The notes: generated by a model from the letters alone, not told the origin. A stretch of DNA of 64,000 nt from an uncultured Blautia sp. (GCA_900542045.1 UQMI01000007.1:14859-78858); one strand, 5' to 3'. Shown: positions 43,144 through 51,378, counted from the stretch's first letter. Numbers and translations are program-made.

Positions 43144-44151
43144 TTACTCTTCAAACAGCTTCGCCAGTCGTTTTGCCACCAGACGGCAGTCCAGCACTTC
43201 CTTACAGGGCTGATGGATGATCGTGCGCATCTCATCCAATTCCCTGACCTCTTCCAGATACAGCCGTTGTGCCTCTTCCACGGTAATGGCCTGGAAACGG
43301 ATCTTATGGTCTGTCTTCCTCTGTACCAGCTTGGGAATATCCACCGACGCTACTGTGGCAATCTTGGCATATCCTCCTGTAGTCTGCCGGTCAGACAGCA
43401 GAATAATGGGTTTTCCATGAGAAGGCACCTGTACAGAGCCAAATGCAATTCCGTCAGAAATAATATCAGACGTTTCCTTCGGCGCAATGAACGGTCCTTC
43501 CAGTCTGCAGCCCATACGGTCAAAATCACTGGTTACCGTATATTCGCTGTTCAGAAATGTCTCAATCCCCTGTCTGCTGAATACATCATCCTGTGGCCCC
43601 ATGACTACCCGAAGCACAGCCTCTTCCTGGTCGAATTCATCCAGATCCAGCTTTCTGGATAAAAAGAAGGGAAGATAACGTCTCTTGATCCGGAAATTCA
43701 TATAATCTCCTGCCTGCAGTTTTCTTCCTTTAAAACCGCCCAACCTGCTCTTCATATTGGTACAGCGGCTTCCCATGACCACCGGAATATCCAGATAGCT
43801 GGAAAAAGCCACATAGCCGCGGCTGCCCGTTCTGGCACTGGAAAACTTCAGAATGTCTCCTTTATTCATATAGATTGCCGTATACATGGGGGCCGGATCT
43901 CCATTGATCGTTGGCTGAAAATCGCCTCCTGTAATGGCAATAATGGTCGCGGATGTAAACTCTAACGTAGGTCCGATCAGGGTAAATTCCAGAACCGCTT
44001 CGTTCTCCGGATTGTCCAGAAGCAGATTTGCGATCTTAAAGGAACGTACATCCATCACGCCTGCCACGGAAAATCCCTGACTTTGATATCCGGTACGGCC
44101 CAGATCCTGCACCGTTGTCAGCATTCCGCCTTTAAGTATGCGAATTCCCAT
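43144..44151 (-). CDS. pxpC: 5-oxoprolinase subunit C (KipA / carboxyltransferase AHS2 family)
   Basis: A 335-residue protein of the biotin-dependent carboxyltransferase/AHS2 family: MGIRILKGGMLTTVQDLGRTGYQSQGFSVAGVMD, then GPTLEFTSATIIAITGGDF, IKRRYLPFF and RQTTGGYAKIATVASVDIPKL. It forms a complex with PxpB. It starts one base after the pxpB stop (TAAAATG), so translation is tightly coupled. The AHS domains are shared with urea amidolyase carboxyltransferase, consistent with the accBC neighbours. Confidence 0.95.
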   Translation of the reverse strand: MGIRILKGGMLTTVQDLGRTGYQSQGFSVAGVMDVRSFKIANLLLDNPENEAVLEFTLIGPTLEFTSATIIAITGGDFQPTINGDPAPMYTAIYMNKGDILKFSSARTGSRGYVAFSSYLDIPVVMGSRCTNMKSRLGGFKGRKLQAGDYMNFRIKRRYLPFFLSRKLDLDEFDQEEAVLRVVMGPQDDVFSRQGIETFLNSEYTVTSDFDRMGCRLEGPFIAPKETSDIISDGIAFGSVQVPSHGKPIILLSDRQTTGGYAKIATVASVDIPKLVQRKTDHKIRFQAITVEEAQRLYLEEVRELDEMRTIIHQPCKEVLDCRLVAKRLAKLFEE

Positions 44152-44152
44152 T

Positions 44153-44881
44153 TTACACCTCTCCTTCGTGAACGATACACTGATATTCCCCGCGGTCTAC
44201 CAGCTCTTTGATCCGTTTGTACTCTTCCTCATCAACAGGAACAAACCGGATATAATCTCCTGCTTCCACCAGGATCGGTGTCTCCCGTTCCGGGTCATAG
44301 GTCTTGACCGGAGTCATTCCCATAAGCTGCCAGCCTCCCGGTGAATCCAGAGGATAAATACCTGTCTGGGAGCCACCGATCCCCACACTGCCTGCGCTGA
44401 TCTTAATTCTGGGATTAGCAAGCCGGGGTGTATGAATCCTTTCATCCAATCCGCCCAGATAACAAAAGCCTGGCAGAAAGCCCAGCATATAAATCAGATA
44501 GTCTCTGGAAGAATGGATTTTGATCACTTCTTCCGGTGTCAGTCCTGCATGCTCTGCTATATTTCCCAGATCCGGCCCATACTCTCCTCCATAACATACG
44601 GGAATTTCAAAAATCCTTTTTGAGCCTTCGGAAGCGGAAGTTTCCAGCTTCAGCAATGACTGAATTCTCTCTTTGATCGCTTCGTAACCGATGACGCGGG
44701 GATCATAATTGATCAACAGAGAGCAGAAAGCCGGAATCACATCCACCACACCTTCAATATTCTGTGCTTTCATAAGCTGCACAGTGGCTGTAATTTTCCG
44801 GTTGATCTCCGGATTGATCTCCTTTCCGAATTCAACCAGAAGGGACGAATCTCCCGCCGTCAGAATCCTGATATTTGACAT
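44153..44881 (-). CDS. pxpB: 5-oxoprolinase subunit B (KipI / AHS1 family)
   Basis: A 242-residue AHS1 protein; the B. subtilis homologue KipI also inhibits sporulation kinase A. Features: NIRILTAGDSSLLVEFGKEI, YDPRVIGYEAIKERI, the VCYGGEYGPDLGNIAEHAGLTPEEVIKIHSS segment, and GFLPGFCYLGGLDERIHTPR. The ATG at 44881 follows TTGGAGG. It leads the pxpBC-accBC-pxpA unit, just after a terminator that separates it from the transporter gene. Confidence 0.95.
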   Translation of the reverse strand: MSNIRILTAGDSSLLVEFGKEINPEINRKITATVQLMKAQNIEGVVDVIPAFCSLLINYDPRVIGYEAIKERIQSLLKLETSASEGSKRIFEIPVCYGGEYGPDLGNIAEHAGLTPEEVIKIHSSRDYLIYMLGFLPGFCYLGGLDERIHTPRLANPRIKISAGSVGIGGSQTGIYPLDSPGGWQLMGMTPVKTYDPERETPILVEAGDYIRFVPVDEEEYKRIKELVDRGEYQCIVHEGEV

Positions 44882-44954
44882 GTCATTCCTCCAATCGCTG
44901 CACTGGTGCACAGGGAAGATCAATTCTCACCAATGCCGGCTGTTTTCCTGTAAC

Positions 44955-44967
44955 GGACCAATGGTCC
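44955..44967. promoter_or_regulatory. Palindrome upstream of pxpB, possible operator
   Basis: GGACC-AAT-GGTCC, immediately after a TACAAT (-10-like) on the minus strand. Placed to control the pxp operon. Binding protein unknown; an IclR-type KipR is known for the B. subtilis operon but no such gene is in this window. Confidence 0.4.
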
Positions 44968-45024
44968 TTATTGTAATGATCTATCTATATACACAGAAAG
45001 GCGTTCCCGCCTGTTCTGCCGTTT

Positions 45025-45063
45025 AAAAAAGGAGTGCAACCCCTGCGCGATTGCACCCCTTTC
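45025..45063 (-). terminator. Terminator between transporter gene and pxpB
   Basis: Arms AAAGGAGTGCAA and TTGCACCCCTTT with one mismatch; on the minus strand it ends in TTTTTTAAAC. Confidence 0.85.
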
Positions 45064-45089
45064 GTGCACCGGCTTCTGATACGCCGGAA

Positions 45090-46298
45090 TTATACAAGCA
45101 AGCTTCCCAGGTTGCTGACAAAGGTAGTAATTCCCAGATAAGCAGACAGAATTACCACAATGATTCCCAGAATCAGCAGCCATACAGGATGATGATAATC
45201 ATTTCCCATAATGGATTTCTTCTGAGACGCGATCAGACAGATTGCCAGCGTGATCGGCAGGATCAGTCCATTCAGCGCACCTGCCAGCACCAGCAAGGTT
45301 GCAGGCTGTCCCAGGAGCAACATAATGATTGTAGAAACAGCAATAAATCCGATGGTTACCCAGTTCTCATTTTTCTCAATTCCTTTATGGAAAGTCTTGA
45401 GGAATGTAACAGAAGTATATGCCGCGCCAATAATGGATGTAAGGGCTGCACACAGAAGCACCAGACCGGAAAAACGATAGCCAATTTCACCGGCTCCCTG
45501 ACGGAACGCATCTGCTGCCGGATTGCTGGTATCCAGAGTCGCACCCGTTACAACCACACCCAGTACGGCCAGGAACAGGAACACTCGAACAATAGCCGCG
45601 ATCACGATTCCCATGATAGAACTTTTCTGAATCTCTTTCAGGTTCTCTTTTTTGGTGATCCCTGCATCGATCAGACGATGGGCGCCGGCAAAGGTGATAT
45701 AACCGCCCACGGTACCGCCCAGCAATGTGATAATAGCCGGAAACAGATTCGTCACTCCTGCGGAAGGAATAAAGGTGTTCTTCAATGCATCTCCCACCGG
45801 CGGTTTTACTACGATAATGACTACAAAAATAACAATAATCATAATCGCACCCAATACTTTGGTTACCGTATCCATGGCTGCCTTGGCGTTCTTCAGAAGG
45901 AAGATCAAAATTGCCAACACACCGGAAAGAATATATCCCACATTGGTGGGGATTCCCAGCAGTGTATTAAAACCAAGCGCACCGCCTCCTACGTTACCAA
46001 TGTTAAATACCAGACCACCGACTACGATCAGAAAGGCAACCAGGTAGCCCAGACCCGGAAGCAGCTTATTGGCCACATCCTGTCCACGAAAACCGGACAC
46101 GCAAAGTACCCGCCAGATATTTATCTGAGCAATAACAGATAAGATAATGGATACCAGAATAACGAAACCAAAGCTTGCGCCATAGGTACCGGTAAACTGT
46201 GCCGTCTGGGTCAGGAATCCAGGCCCGATAGCAGATGTCGCCATGAGGAATGCAGCTCCCAATAAGGCTCCGCCGCCGTTCTTTTTTGTCTTACTCAT
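45090..46298 (-). CDS. NRAMP-related transporter of the 5-oxoprolinase locus (YcsG-like)
   Basis: A 402-residue membrane protein with about eleven helices and the NRAMP fold. It lacks the metal-site motifs of Mn/Fe transporters: the TM1 DPGN is replaced by IGPGFLTQTAQFTGT, and the TM6 MPH region reads FAGAHRLID. It is therefore unlikely to carry Mn2+ by the usual site. The B. subtilis pxp (ycs-kip) operon has a member, YcsG, in the same place, so import of 5-oxoproline or a related substrate is the best inference. AAGGGGGAA precedes the ATG. A structured leader lies upstream. Confidence 0.85.
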   Translation of the reverse strand: MSKTKKNGGGALLGAAFLMATSAIGPGFLTQTAQFTGTYGASFGFVILVSIILSVIAQINIWRVLCVSGFRGQDVANKLLPGLGYLVAFLIVVGGLVFNIGNVGGGALGFNTLLGIPTNVGYILSGVLAILIFLLKNAKAAMDTVTKVLGAIMIIVIFVVIIVVKPPVGDALKNTFIPSAGVTNLFPAIITLLGGTVGGYITFAGAHRLIDAGITKKENLKEIQKSSIMGIVIAAIVRVFLFLAVLGVVVTGATLDTSNPAADAFRQGAGEIGYRFSGLVLLCAALTSIIGAAYTSVTFLKTFHKGIEKNENWVTIGFIAVSTIIMLLLGQPATLLVLAGALNGLILPITLAICLIASQKKSIMGNDYHHPVWLLILGIIVVILSAYLGITTFVSNLGSLLV

Positions 46299-46335
46299 AT
46301 GTTTTCCCCCTTTTCTCTTTGATAATCCTCCATGA

Positions 46336-46400
46336 AGCGGATATACGCAGTCTGTATCCGCTGCCTGCGGATAACCGGACTGCCGCTTCGCGTCCGGTTA
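46336..46400 (-). promoter_or_regulatory. Two-hairpin leader of the NRAMP-like gene
   Basis: In RNA order: hairpin 1, TAACCGGAC / GTCCGGTTA (46372-46400, 9 pairs), then hairpin 2, AGCGGATA / TATCCGCT (46336-46362, 8 pairs), then the ribosome binding site. The loop of hairpin 1 contains GAAGCGG, which can also pair with CCGCTTC in the 3' arm of hairpin 2, so two alternative folds exist. No T-run follows. No riboswitch class was recognised. Confidence 0.5.
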
Positions 46401-46555
46401 AACTGTCGGAGTATTATCGTTATTAAAAATATTACAAATAATTAGTTCTATTGTACCATACTTTCCTTTATTTACCTAGCAAAATTTTAACGTATAAAAT
46501 TGTTTTTTATTTGCTTTTGTTTTTCTATGGCAATCCGCCAGACAATCGGATCCGG

Positions 46556-46648
46556 ATGTCAAAATCTCCCCGCCGGATAATCGGCTTTGAATGCCAAAAT
46601 CTCCCCGCCGGATAATCGGCTTTGAATGCCAAAATCTCCCCGCCGGAT
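46556..46648. repeat. 35-bp tandem repeat upstream of the PFK gene
   Basis: AAAATCTCCCCGCCGGAT begins at 46561, 46596 and 46631, a 35-bp period, with ATCGGCTTTGAATGCC between. Each unit has a small GCCG / CGGC hairpin. It lies about 150 bases upstream of the PPi-PFK start, beyond the likely promoter (TACAAT at about 46734). The rest of 46401-46803 holds no gene. Confidence 0.88.
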
Positions 46649-46803
46649 CCCTGCCTTATTCGCCCGGTACCCGGATTCAGGAAAAAATCAGGAAATTTTA
46701 CTTTTTTGTTTTTCTGCAGCCTGTTTTTATGGTACAATCTTCCCGTTAATCAGTTAACACTTATTGCCGCAGCAAATGCGGCGGATCGGAGGAAATATAT
46801 ATT

Positions 46804-48033
46804 ATGAAGCAAATGAATTTAATCGTAGGACAGTCCGGCGGTCCTACCGCAGTGATCAACAGCAGTCTGTACGGCGTTGTGTCAGAGGGCTTCCGGCATC
46901 CGGATGCCATCGGTCATGTATACGGCATGGTAAACGGCATCGCCGGCTTTCTGGAAGGCAATGTTCTGGACTTTGCCCAGGAACTGCCCGGCAGCCAGCT
47001 GGAACAGCTGAAGACTACTCCCGGCGCCTATCTGGGATCCTGCCGCTATAAACTGCCGGAAGATCTGGAGGATCCGGTATATCCCCAGCTCTTTGCCCGT
47101 TTCGAAGAACTGAATATCGGTTACTTCTTCTATATCGGGGGCAACGACTCTATGGATACCGTAAGCAAGCTTTCCCGCTACGCACGTAAGACAGGCAGCA
47201 GCCTCATTGTCCTGGGCGAGCCCAAAACCATCGACAACGATCTGATTCTCACAGATCACACCCCCGGCTACGGCAGTGCCGCCCGTTATGTAGCCAGCAC
47301 CGTACGGGAAATTGCCACCGATGCCAGCGTATACAATGCCAATTCCGTTACAATCGTAGAAATCATGGGACGCCACGCCGGATGGCTTACTGCCGCCGGT
47401 GCCCTTGCCCGGAGATTCCCGGAAGACAATCCCCGGCTCCTGTACCTCCCGGAGACTGCTTTTGACGAAGAAGAATTCCTGGCCCGGATTCAGGATGCCT
47501 TTTCTTCCACCAAAACCGTTGTGGTCTGTGTTTCTGAAGGCATCCACGATGCTTCCGGAAAATTCATCTGTGAATACGAAAATTCCGTCGGCACAGACAC
47601 CTTTGGCCACAAAATGCTGGCCGGCTGCGGAAAATATCTGGAAAATCTGGTTCGCAGCCGTCTGGGTGTAAAAGCCCGCTCCATTGAACTGAATGTTCCC
47701 CAGCGCTGCTCTGCGGCCCTCATGTCAAAGACCGACCAACAGGAAGCCATCCTGGCAGGCCAGTTCGGCGTGCAGGCTGCCCTGAAGGGCGAAACCGGCA
47801 AAATGATTGCCTTCTCCCGCAGCAGCCAGTCGCCTTATCAGCTCCATTGCACACTGGAGGATGTGGACCGGATCTGCAATCAGGAAAAAACCGTTCCGAT
47901 GGACTGGATCACCGAAGACGGTTCCGATGTGACCGGCGATTTCCTGGAATATGCCCTTCCGCTGATCCAGGGAACCGTGGAAATTCCCATGGATGACCAG
48001 GGACTTCCCGCTTTCATTTACCGCAGCAAATAA
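46804..48033 (+). CDS. pfp: Diphosphate-dependent 6-phosphofructokinase type
   Basis: Phosphorylates fructose 6-phosphate in glycolysis, probably with pyrophosphate. The 409-residue protein has GQSGGPTAVINSS, GGNDS at 112-116 and PKTIDND at 140-146. ATP-dependent PfkA has Gly where D115 stands and Gly where K141 stands; Asp and Lys at those places mark the PPi type. The catalytic TIDND and the MGRHAGW substrate loop are intact. CGGAGG precedes the ATG. The enzyme is reversible, fitting an anaerobe that saves ATP. Cofactor choice is inferred from these residues. Confidence 0.9.
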   Translation: MKQMNLIVGQSGGPTAVINSSLYGVVSEGFRHPDAIGHVYGMVNGIAGFLEGNVLDFAQELPGSQLEQLKTTPGAYLGSCRYKLPEDLEDPVYPQLFARFEELNIGYFFYIGGNDSMDTVSKLSRYARKTGSSLIVLGEPKTIDNDLILTDHTPGYGSAARYVASTVREIATDASVYNANSVTIVEIMGRHAGWLTAAGALARRFPEDNPRLLYLPETAFDEEEFLARIQDAFSSTKTVVVCVSEGIHDASGKFICEYENSVGTDTFGHKMLAGCGKYLENLVRSRLGVKARSIELNVPQRCSAALMSKTDQQEAILAGQFGVQAALKGETGKMIAFSRSSQSPYQLHCTLEDVDRICNQEKTVPMDWITEDGSDVTGDFLEYALPLIQGTVEIPMDDQGLPAFIYRSK

Positions 48034-48079
48034 ATCCTGACCGGCCCCACGCCGGGCACCACATCCAGGGATCATATAT

Positions 48080-48226
48080 ACGGTGGGAATTTCGTTTTTC
48101 CGAATTCCCACCGTATTTTTTAGCCGGCGTTACGGGTGGGGCTCCACTTTTCTTGATTTTCACCGTATATTCTGACCGGGCGTTATGGGCGCAATCCCAC
48201 TTCTTTCGATTCCCACCGTATAGCCC
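48080..48226. repeat. 53-bp repeat array C (about 3 decayed units)
   Basis: CACCGTAT recurs at 48109, 48161 and 48214 (52 and 53 bp apart), each preceded by a TTCGATT-type stretch and followed by GCCGG or GACCGGG and GCGTTA. This is the same unit layout as arrays A and B, though strongly diverged. An inverted CGGTGGGAAT at 48081 pairs with the first unit. It fills the spacer between convergent pfp and ldhA. Confidence 0.75.
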
Positions 48227-48230
48227 CCGA

Positions 48231-49217
48231 TTACAGCACTTCGTTTTTCAAAATATTTCCTTCCATATAATCTCTGGCATTTTCCAGAGTGGTCCTTGCA
48301 ATGGCGCTTAAGGCTTCCTCTGTGAAAAAACCCTGATGGGAAGTCAGCATGACATTGGGGAAGGACAGCAGCCGTGCCATGGTGGAATGGGGCATGATCC
48401 GTTCAGACATATCCTCGTATACAAAATCCGTCTCCTCTTCATATACATCCAGGCCCACAGCAAAAAATTTATGATCCCGAATGCCGTTGATGAGATCTTC
48501 TGTCTTGATCAGGCCGCCCCGGGATGTATTTACCAGGATTACCCCATCCTTCATCTGGGAAATAGTTTCTTCGTTGATCAGATGATGGGTATCGTCTGTC
48601 AGTGGGCAGTGCAGACTGATCAGGTCACTTCTTTTCAGAAGCTCTTCCAGAGAAACATACTCCAGAAAATCCAGGGCATCATTGGGGTACGCATCGTAGC
48701 CGATCACCTTCATGCCGAACCCCCGGCAGATACGCGCCATGGCCTGTCCGATCTTTCCGGTTCCCACGATTCCCGCCGTTTTTCCATAGAGGGTTACACC
48801 CATCAGACCATTCAGGGCAAAATTGTTCTCCCTGCATTTGATATAGGCTTTATGTGTGCGGCGATTGGCCGTAAGGGCCAGTGCCATGGCATGTTCCGCC
48901 ACCGCCTCCGGAGAATAGCTGGGTACACGCAGGATCCGGATCCCGTATTTCTTCGCCGTTTCCAGATCCACATTGTTGTAGCCGGCACAGCGCATGAGGA
49001 TCAGCTTCACACCGGTCTCATGCAGAACTTCCATTACATCCCGGCCCAGGTCTGCATTTACAAAGGCGCAGATAGCGTCATAGCCCCTGGCCAGCCAGGC
49101 TGTCTCTTCATGAATATTTGCTTCTATAAATTTCATCTGAATTTCCGGAAATTCCGGCAGTAATCTTTCAAAAAACTGTTCATCATAATTTTTCGTTCCA
49201 TAAAATAATATTTTCAT
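48231..49217 (-). CDS. ldhA: D-lactate dehydrogenase (D-2-hydroxyacid dehydrogenase family)
   Basis: NADH-dependent reduction of pyruvate to D-lactate. 328 residues from the ATG at 49217 (AAAGGAG upstream). It has CAGYNNVDL, the dinucleotide motif GIVGTGKIGQAMARI, NTSRGGLI with the substrate Arg nearby, a Glu in the VYEEETDF loop and the catalytic His in LTSHQGFFTEEA. The DVYEEETDFVYEDMS stretch is typical of D-LDH. Other 2-hydroxyacids are possible substrates. Convergent with pfp; the pair suits mixed-acid fermentation. Confidence 0.92.
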   Translation of the reverse strand: MKILFYGTKNYDEQFFERLLPEFPEIQMKFIEANIHEETAWLARGYDAICAFVNADLGRDVMEVLHETGVKLILMRCAGYNNVDLETAKKYGIRILRVPSYSPEAVAEHAMALALTANRRTHKAYIKCRENNFALNGLMGVTLYGKTAGIVGTGKIGQAMARICRGFGMKVIGYDAYPNDALDFLEYVSLEELLKRSDLISLHCPLTDDTHHLINEETISQMKDGVILVNTSRGGLIKTEDLINGIRDHKFFAVGLDVYEEETDFVYEDMSERIMPHSTMARLLSFPNVMLTSHQGFFTEEALSAIARTTLENARDYMEGNILKNEVL

Positions 49218-49373
49218 CTTAAAATCTCCTTTCCGGGGATACAATGATCTGTACCGGTCCCTGTACAATTACTGGATTCCGGTCATCAGTTTTTATGATG
49301 CGGCTATATTATACCTTTTTTATCCAATTTTGTAAAGAAGCGGTTTTCTCAAAAAAATTCGCAGACACAGAGC

Positions 49374-49481
49374 TTTCCACTCCGGTCGGCGCAAAGCAGA
49401 TGTCCACCGGACATCTTGCGCCCCCGCGGAGCGTTTTTATGTGACAGGAAATTCAGAGCAGAATGTTCTGTTTTTCTGTTA
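49374..49481. repeat. Composite two-hairpin dispersed element, copy at 49.4 kb
   Basis: It shares with 32862-32972 the TTCCACTCCG lead, GCGCAAAGCAGATG and CATCT-TGCGC arms (four bases deleted in the right arm), CCCCCGCGGAGCGTTTTTAT linker and TGACAGGAAA hairpin, which is degraded here. It sits in the spacer 49218-49601 after the subtilase terminator. Confidence 0.82.
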
Positions 49482-49484
49482 AGC

Positions 49485-49522
49485 AAAAAAGAGGATATCC
49501 TGCCTATTAGGATATCCCTTTT
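49485..49522 (-). terminator. Terminator of the subtilase gene
   Basis: GGATATCCT / AGGATATCC, nine perfect pairs, followed on the minus strand by CTTTTTTGC. Confidence 0.9.
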
Positions 49523-49601
49523 CCTTCCCTTTATTCTCTGTCCAGAAAAGTCCGAACCCAACACGTTCCCTGCCTGTGGGGCCAGATAACATCTGTTTTT
49601 G

Positions 49602-51290
49602 TCAGAGAAATTCCTCAAAAACACGGTATAGATCAAGCGTCCCATAGCCCCAGTTGGGATTGGGATAAGTCAGCTCTTCTTTCCTTGCGGCACCGCGAAT
49701 CAGATAGTTTTTTACATTGGTTCCATTGAGAAACGGCGCATTTTCTCTGGCAATGGCCCATTCAAACAGCAGGGCCGCCGCTCCGGCTGTCTGTGCCGCC
49801 GCAATACTGGTCCCTGACCGCACTGTAAATCCGCCTTTTGTGTCAGGTCCCAGAATATCCACGCCGGGAGCAGCCAGATCCGGCTTGACGTAACCGGAAG
49901 CCGTATACCCTCTGCTGGCTCCCAGATACAGACTGCCGTCCTGGTCGTTATAAGCGGTGACTGTGATCACATCAGCCCCGTTGCCCGGATCTGTGACTGT
50001 AGTATAAGGGGACGGCTGCAGAAAATAGGTCTCTGCGTTAATAAATGGTTCCGCTGGCAGCCAAAGATGAAATGGCATCTTCTGACCATATTCACCGGAA
50101 ACCAGAAATTGCCATACACCTGGAGCCGGTTTTATAAACCGGCAGAAAAACAGGCTCTCTCCGCTTTCCCGTTCCACAGCCACATAACTGACCTCTATGG
50201 TGGTTTCCACAAAAACAAACGTAAGTTTCTGCGTTCCATTTCCCCGCACAGCAGCCACCGGATGGCTCTCTCCCGTGGGAGACTGAATCCGCAGACTGTA
50301 AAATCTGGGAGATTGTCCCCACAGTTCCAGAACAAATCCCTGCGTATTCTCTCCCACCCGTAATTCTGCAGCAACCTGTTCCTCCTTCTCTCCAGCCACT
50401 CCATAAAAATGATTTCTGGTATTTCCTTCATTGCCTGCCGCTACAGCCACCACATTCTGTGTGTAATGGGTAGCATTGTTCATATATCTGGCCAGAGGAC
50501 TCCCGCCCAGATGAGAGCCGAGATTTGTTCCCATCCCGATACAGACCGCCAGAGACCGGCCCCGTTCCCGCGCCTTGCGAATGGCATACCAGATCCCCAG
50601 CATAATGTCATTCTCCTGATAAGCCGCCGTATCCCGAGGGATCAGATAAAACTGCCGCAGATATTCTTTGGCCTGTTTCAACTTCACTACAATAATCTCT
50701 GCTTCCGGTGCAGCCCCTGAAAAATCCGATGCCGGCAGGCTGCTTCCGGCGGCAATTCCCGCCAGAAATGTGCCGTGGCCGTCTGTATCCACAGAGGGAA
50801 CCAGTTCTCCTGGATTTCCGCTGTCCAATGCCGCCTGTATCTGTTCCCCGGTAAATTCCCTTCCGTAAGGCACCTGTTCTGTTCCATTTTCCGGAAGACT
50901 CTGATCCCAGATAGCTGCGATCCGCGTCTGGTTTCCTTTCTTAAATGCCGGATGGGTATAATCGATACCAGAATCCACAATGGCCACTGCTGTTCCCTGC
51001 CCCCGGAGCCGAAGATACGGCTGCTCATGCAGCCGGAGAATCCCGGAACTGTTCAGCCCCTCTGTATCCATATACGTGTAGCATTTGGGGATACTGTTAT
51101 AACTGTAATTATTAATCTGCGGCGGACCGGTTTCCGCCATTGGTACATAGAGTACCGCAAAATTGCCGTCAATGATCTGAAAATTGGCATCCGACGTATA
51201 TTCCATGGGACCGTGAATATTCTTGCTGTACTGTACGATATAATCCGCATAGTTCTCATTTACCGGAGGTATGGGCTGTGTCTCTGCCAT
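49602..51290 (-). CDS. Subtilisin-family S8 peptidase, Csp-like
   Basis: A 562-residue serine protease without signal peptide. The triad is complete: D106 (AIVDSGID), H172 (DTDGHGTFLAG) and S495 (SGTSIAAA). A short N-terminal prodomain-like part (about 1-70) and a long beta-rich insertion (about 295-420) between the catalytic His and Ser regions are as in the Csp proteases of Clostridia, which process the cortex lytic enzyme SleC during spore germination. Because the triad is intact, this would be a CspB-like active enzyme rather than CspC. The ATG at 51290 follows GGAG; TTG/ATG codons upstream are less likely. Confidence 0.88.
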   Translation of the reverse strand: MAETQPIPPVNENYADYIVQYSKNIHGPMEYTSDANFQIIDGNFAVLYVPMAETGPPQINNYSYNSIPKCYTYMDTEGLNSSGILRLHEQPYLRLRGQGTAVAIVDSGIDYTHPAFKKGNQTRIAAIWDQSLPENGTEQVPYGREFTGEQIQAALDSGNPGELVPSVDTDGHGTFLAGIAAGSSLPASDFSGAAPEAEIIVVKLKQAKEYLRQFYLIPRDTAAYQENDIMLGIWYAIRKARERGRSLAVCIGMGTNLGSHLGGSPLARYMNNATHYTQNVVAVAAGNEGNTRNHFYGVAGEKEEQVAAELRVGENTQGFVLELWGQSPRFYSLRIQSPTGESHPVAAVRGNGTQKLTFVFVETTIEVSYVAVERESGESLFFCRFIKPAPGVWQFLVSGEYGQKMPFHLWLPAEPFINAETYFLQPSPYTTVTDPGNGADVITVTAYNDQDGSLYLGASRGYTASGYVKPDLAAPGVDILGPDTKGGFTVRSGTSIAAAQTAGAAALLFEWAIARENAPFLNGTNVKNYLIRGAARKEELTYPNPNWGYGTLDLYRVFEEFL

Positions 51291-51378
51291 TTCCTTCTCC
51301 TGCAGACTTTTTAACAGCATATTCCCCAAAGCGGCAGACCATTCCAGGATTTTCTGCCGGGATTTTATAGAAAAAATA

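Noticed and set aside
46525-46737. Minus-strand frame of 70 codons over the 35-bp repeats
   Set aside because: It is generated by the repeat sequence; no ribosome binding site or homologous pattern.
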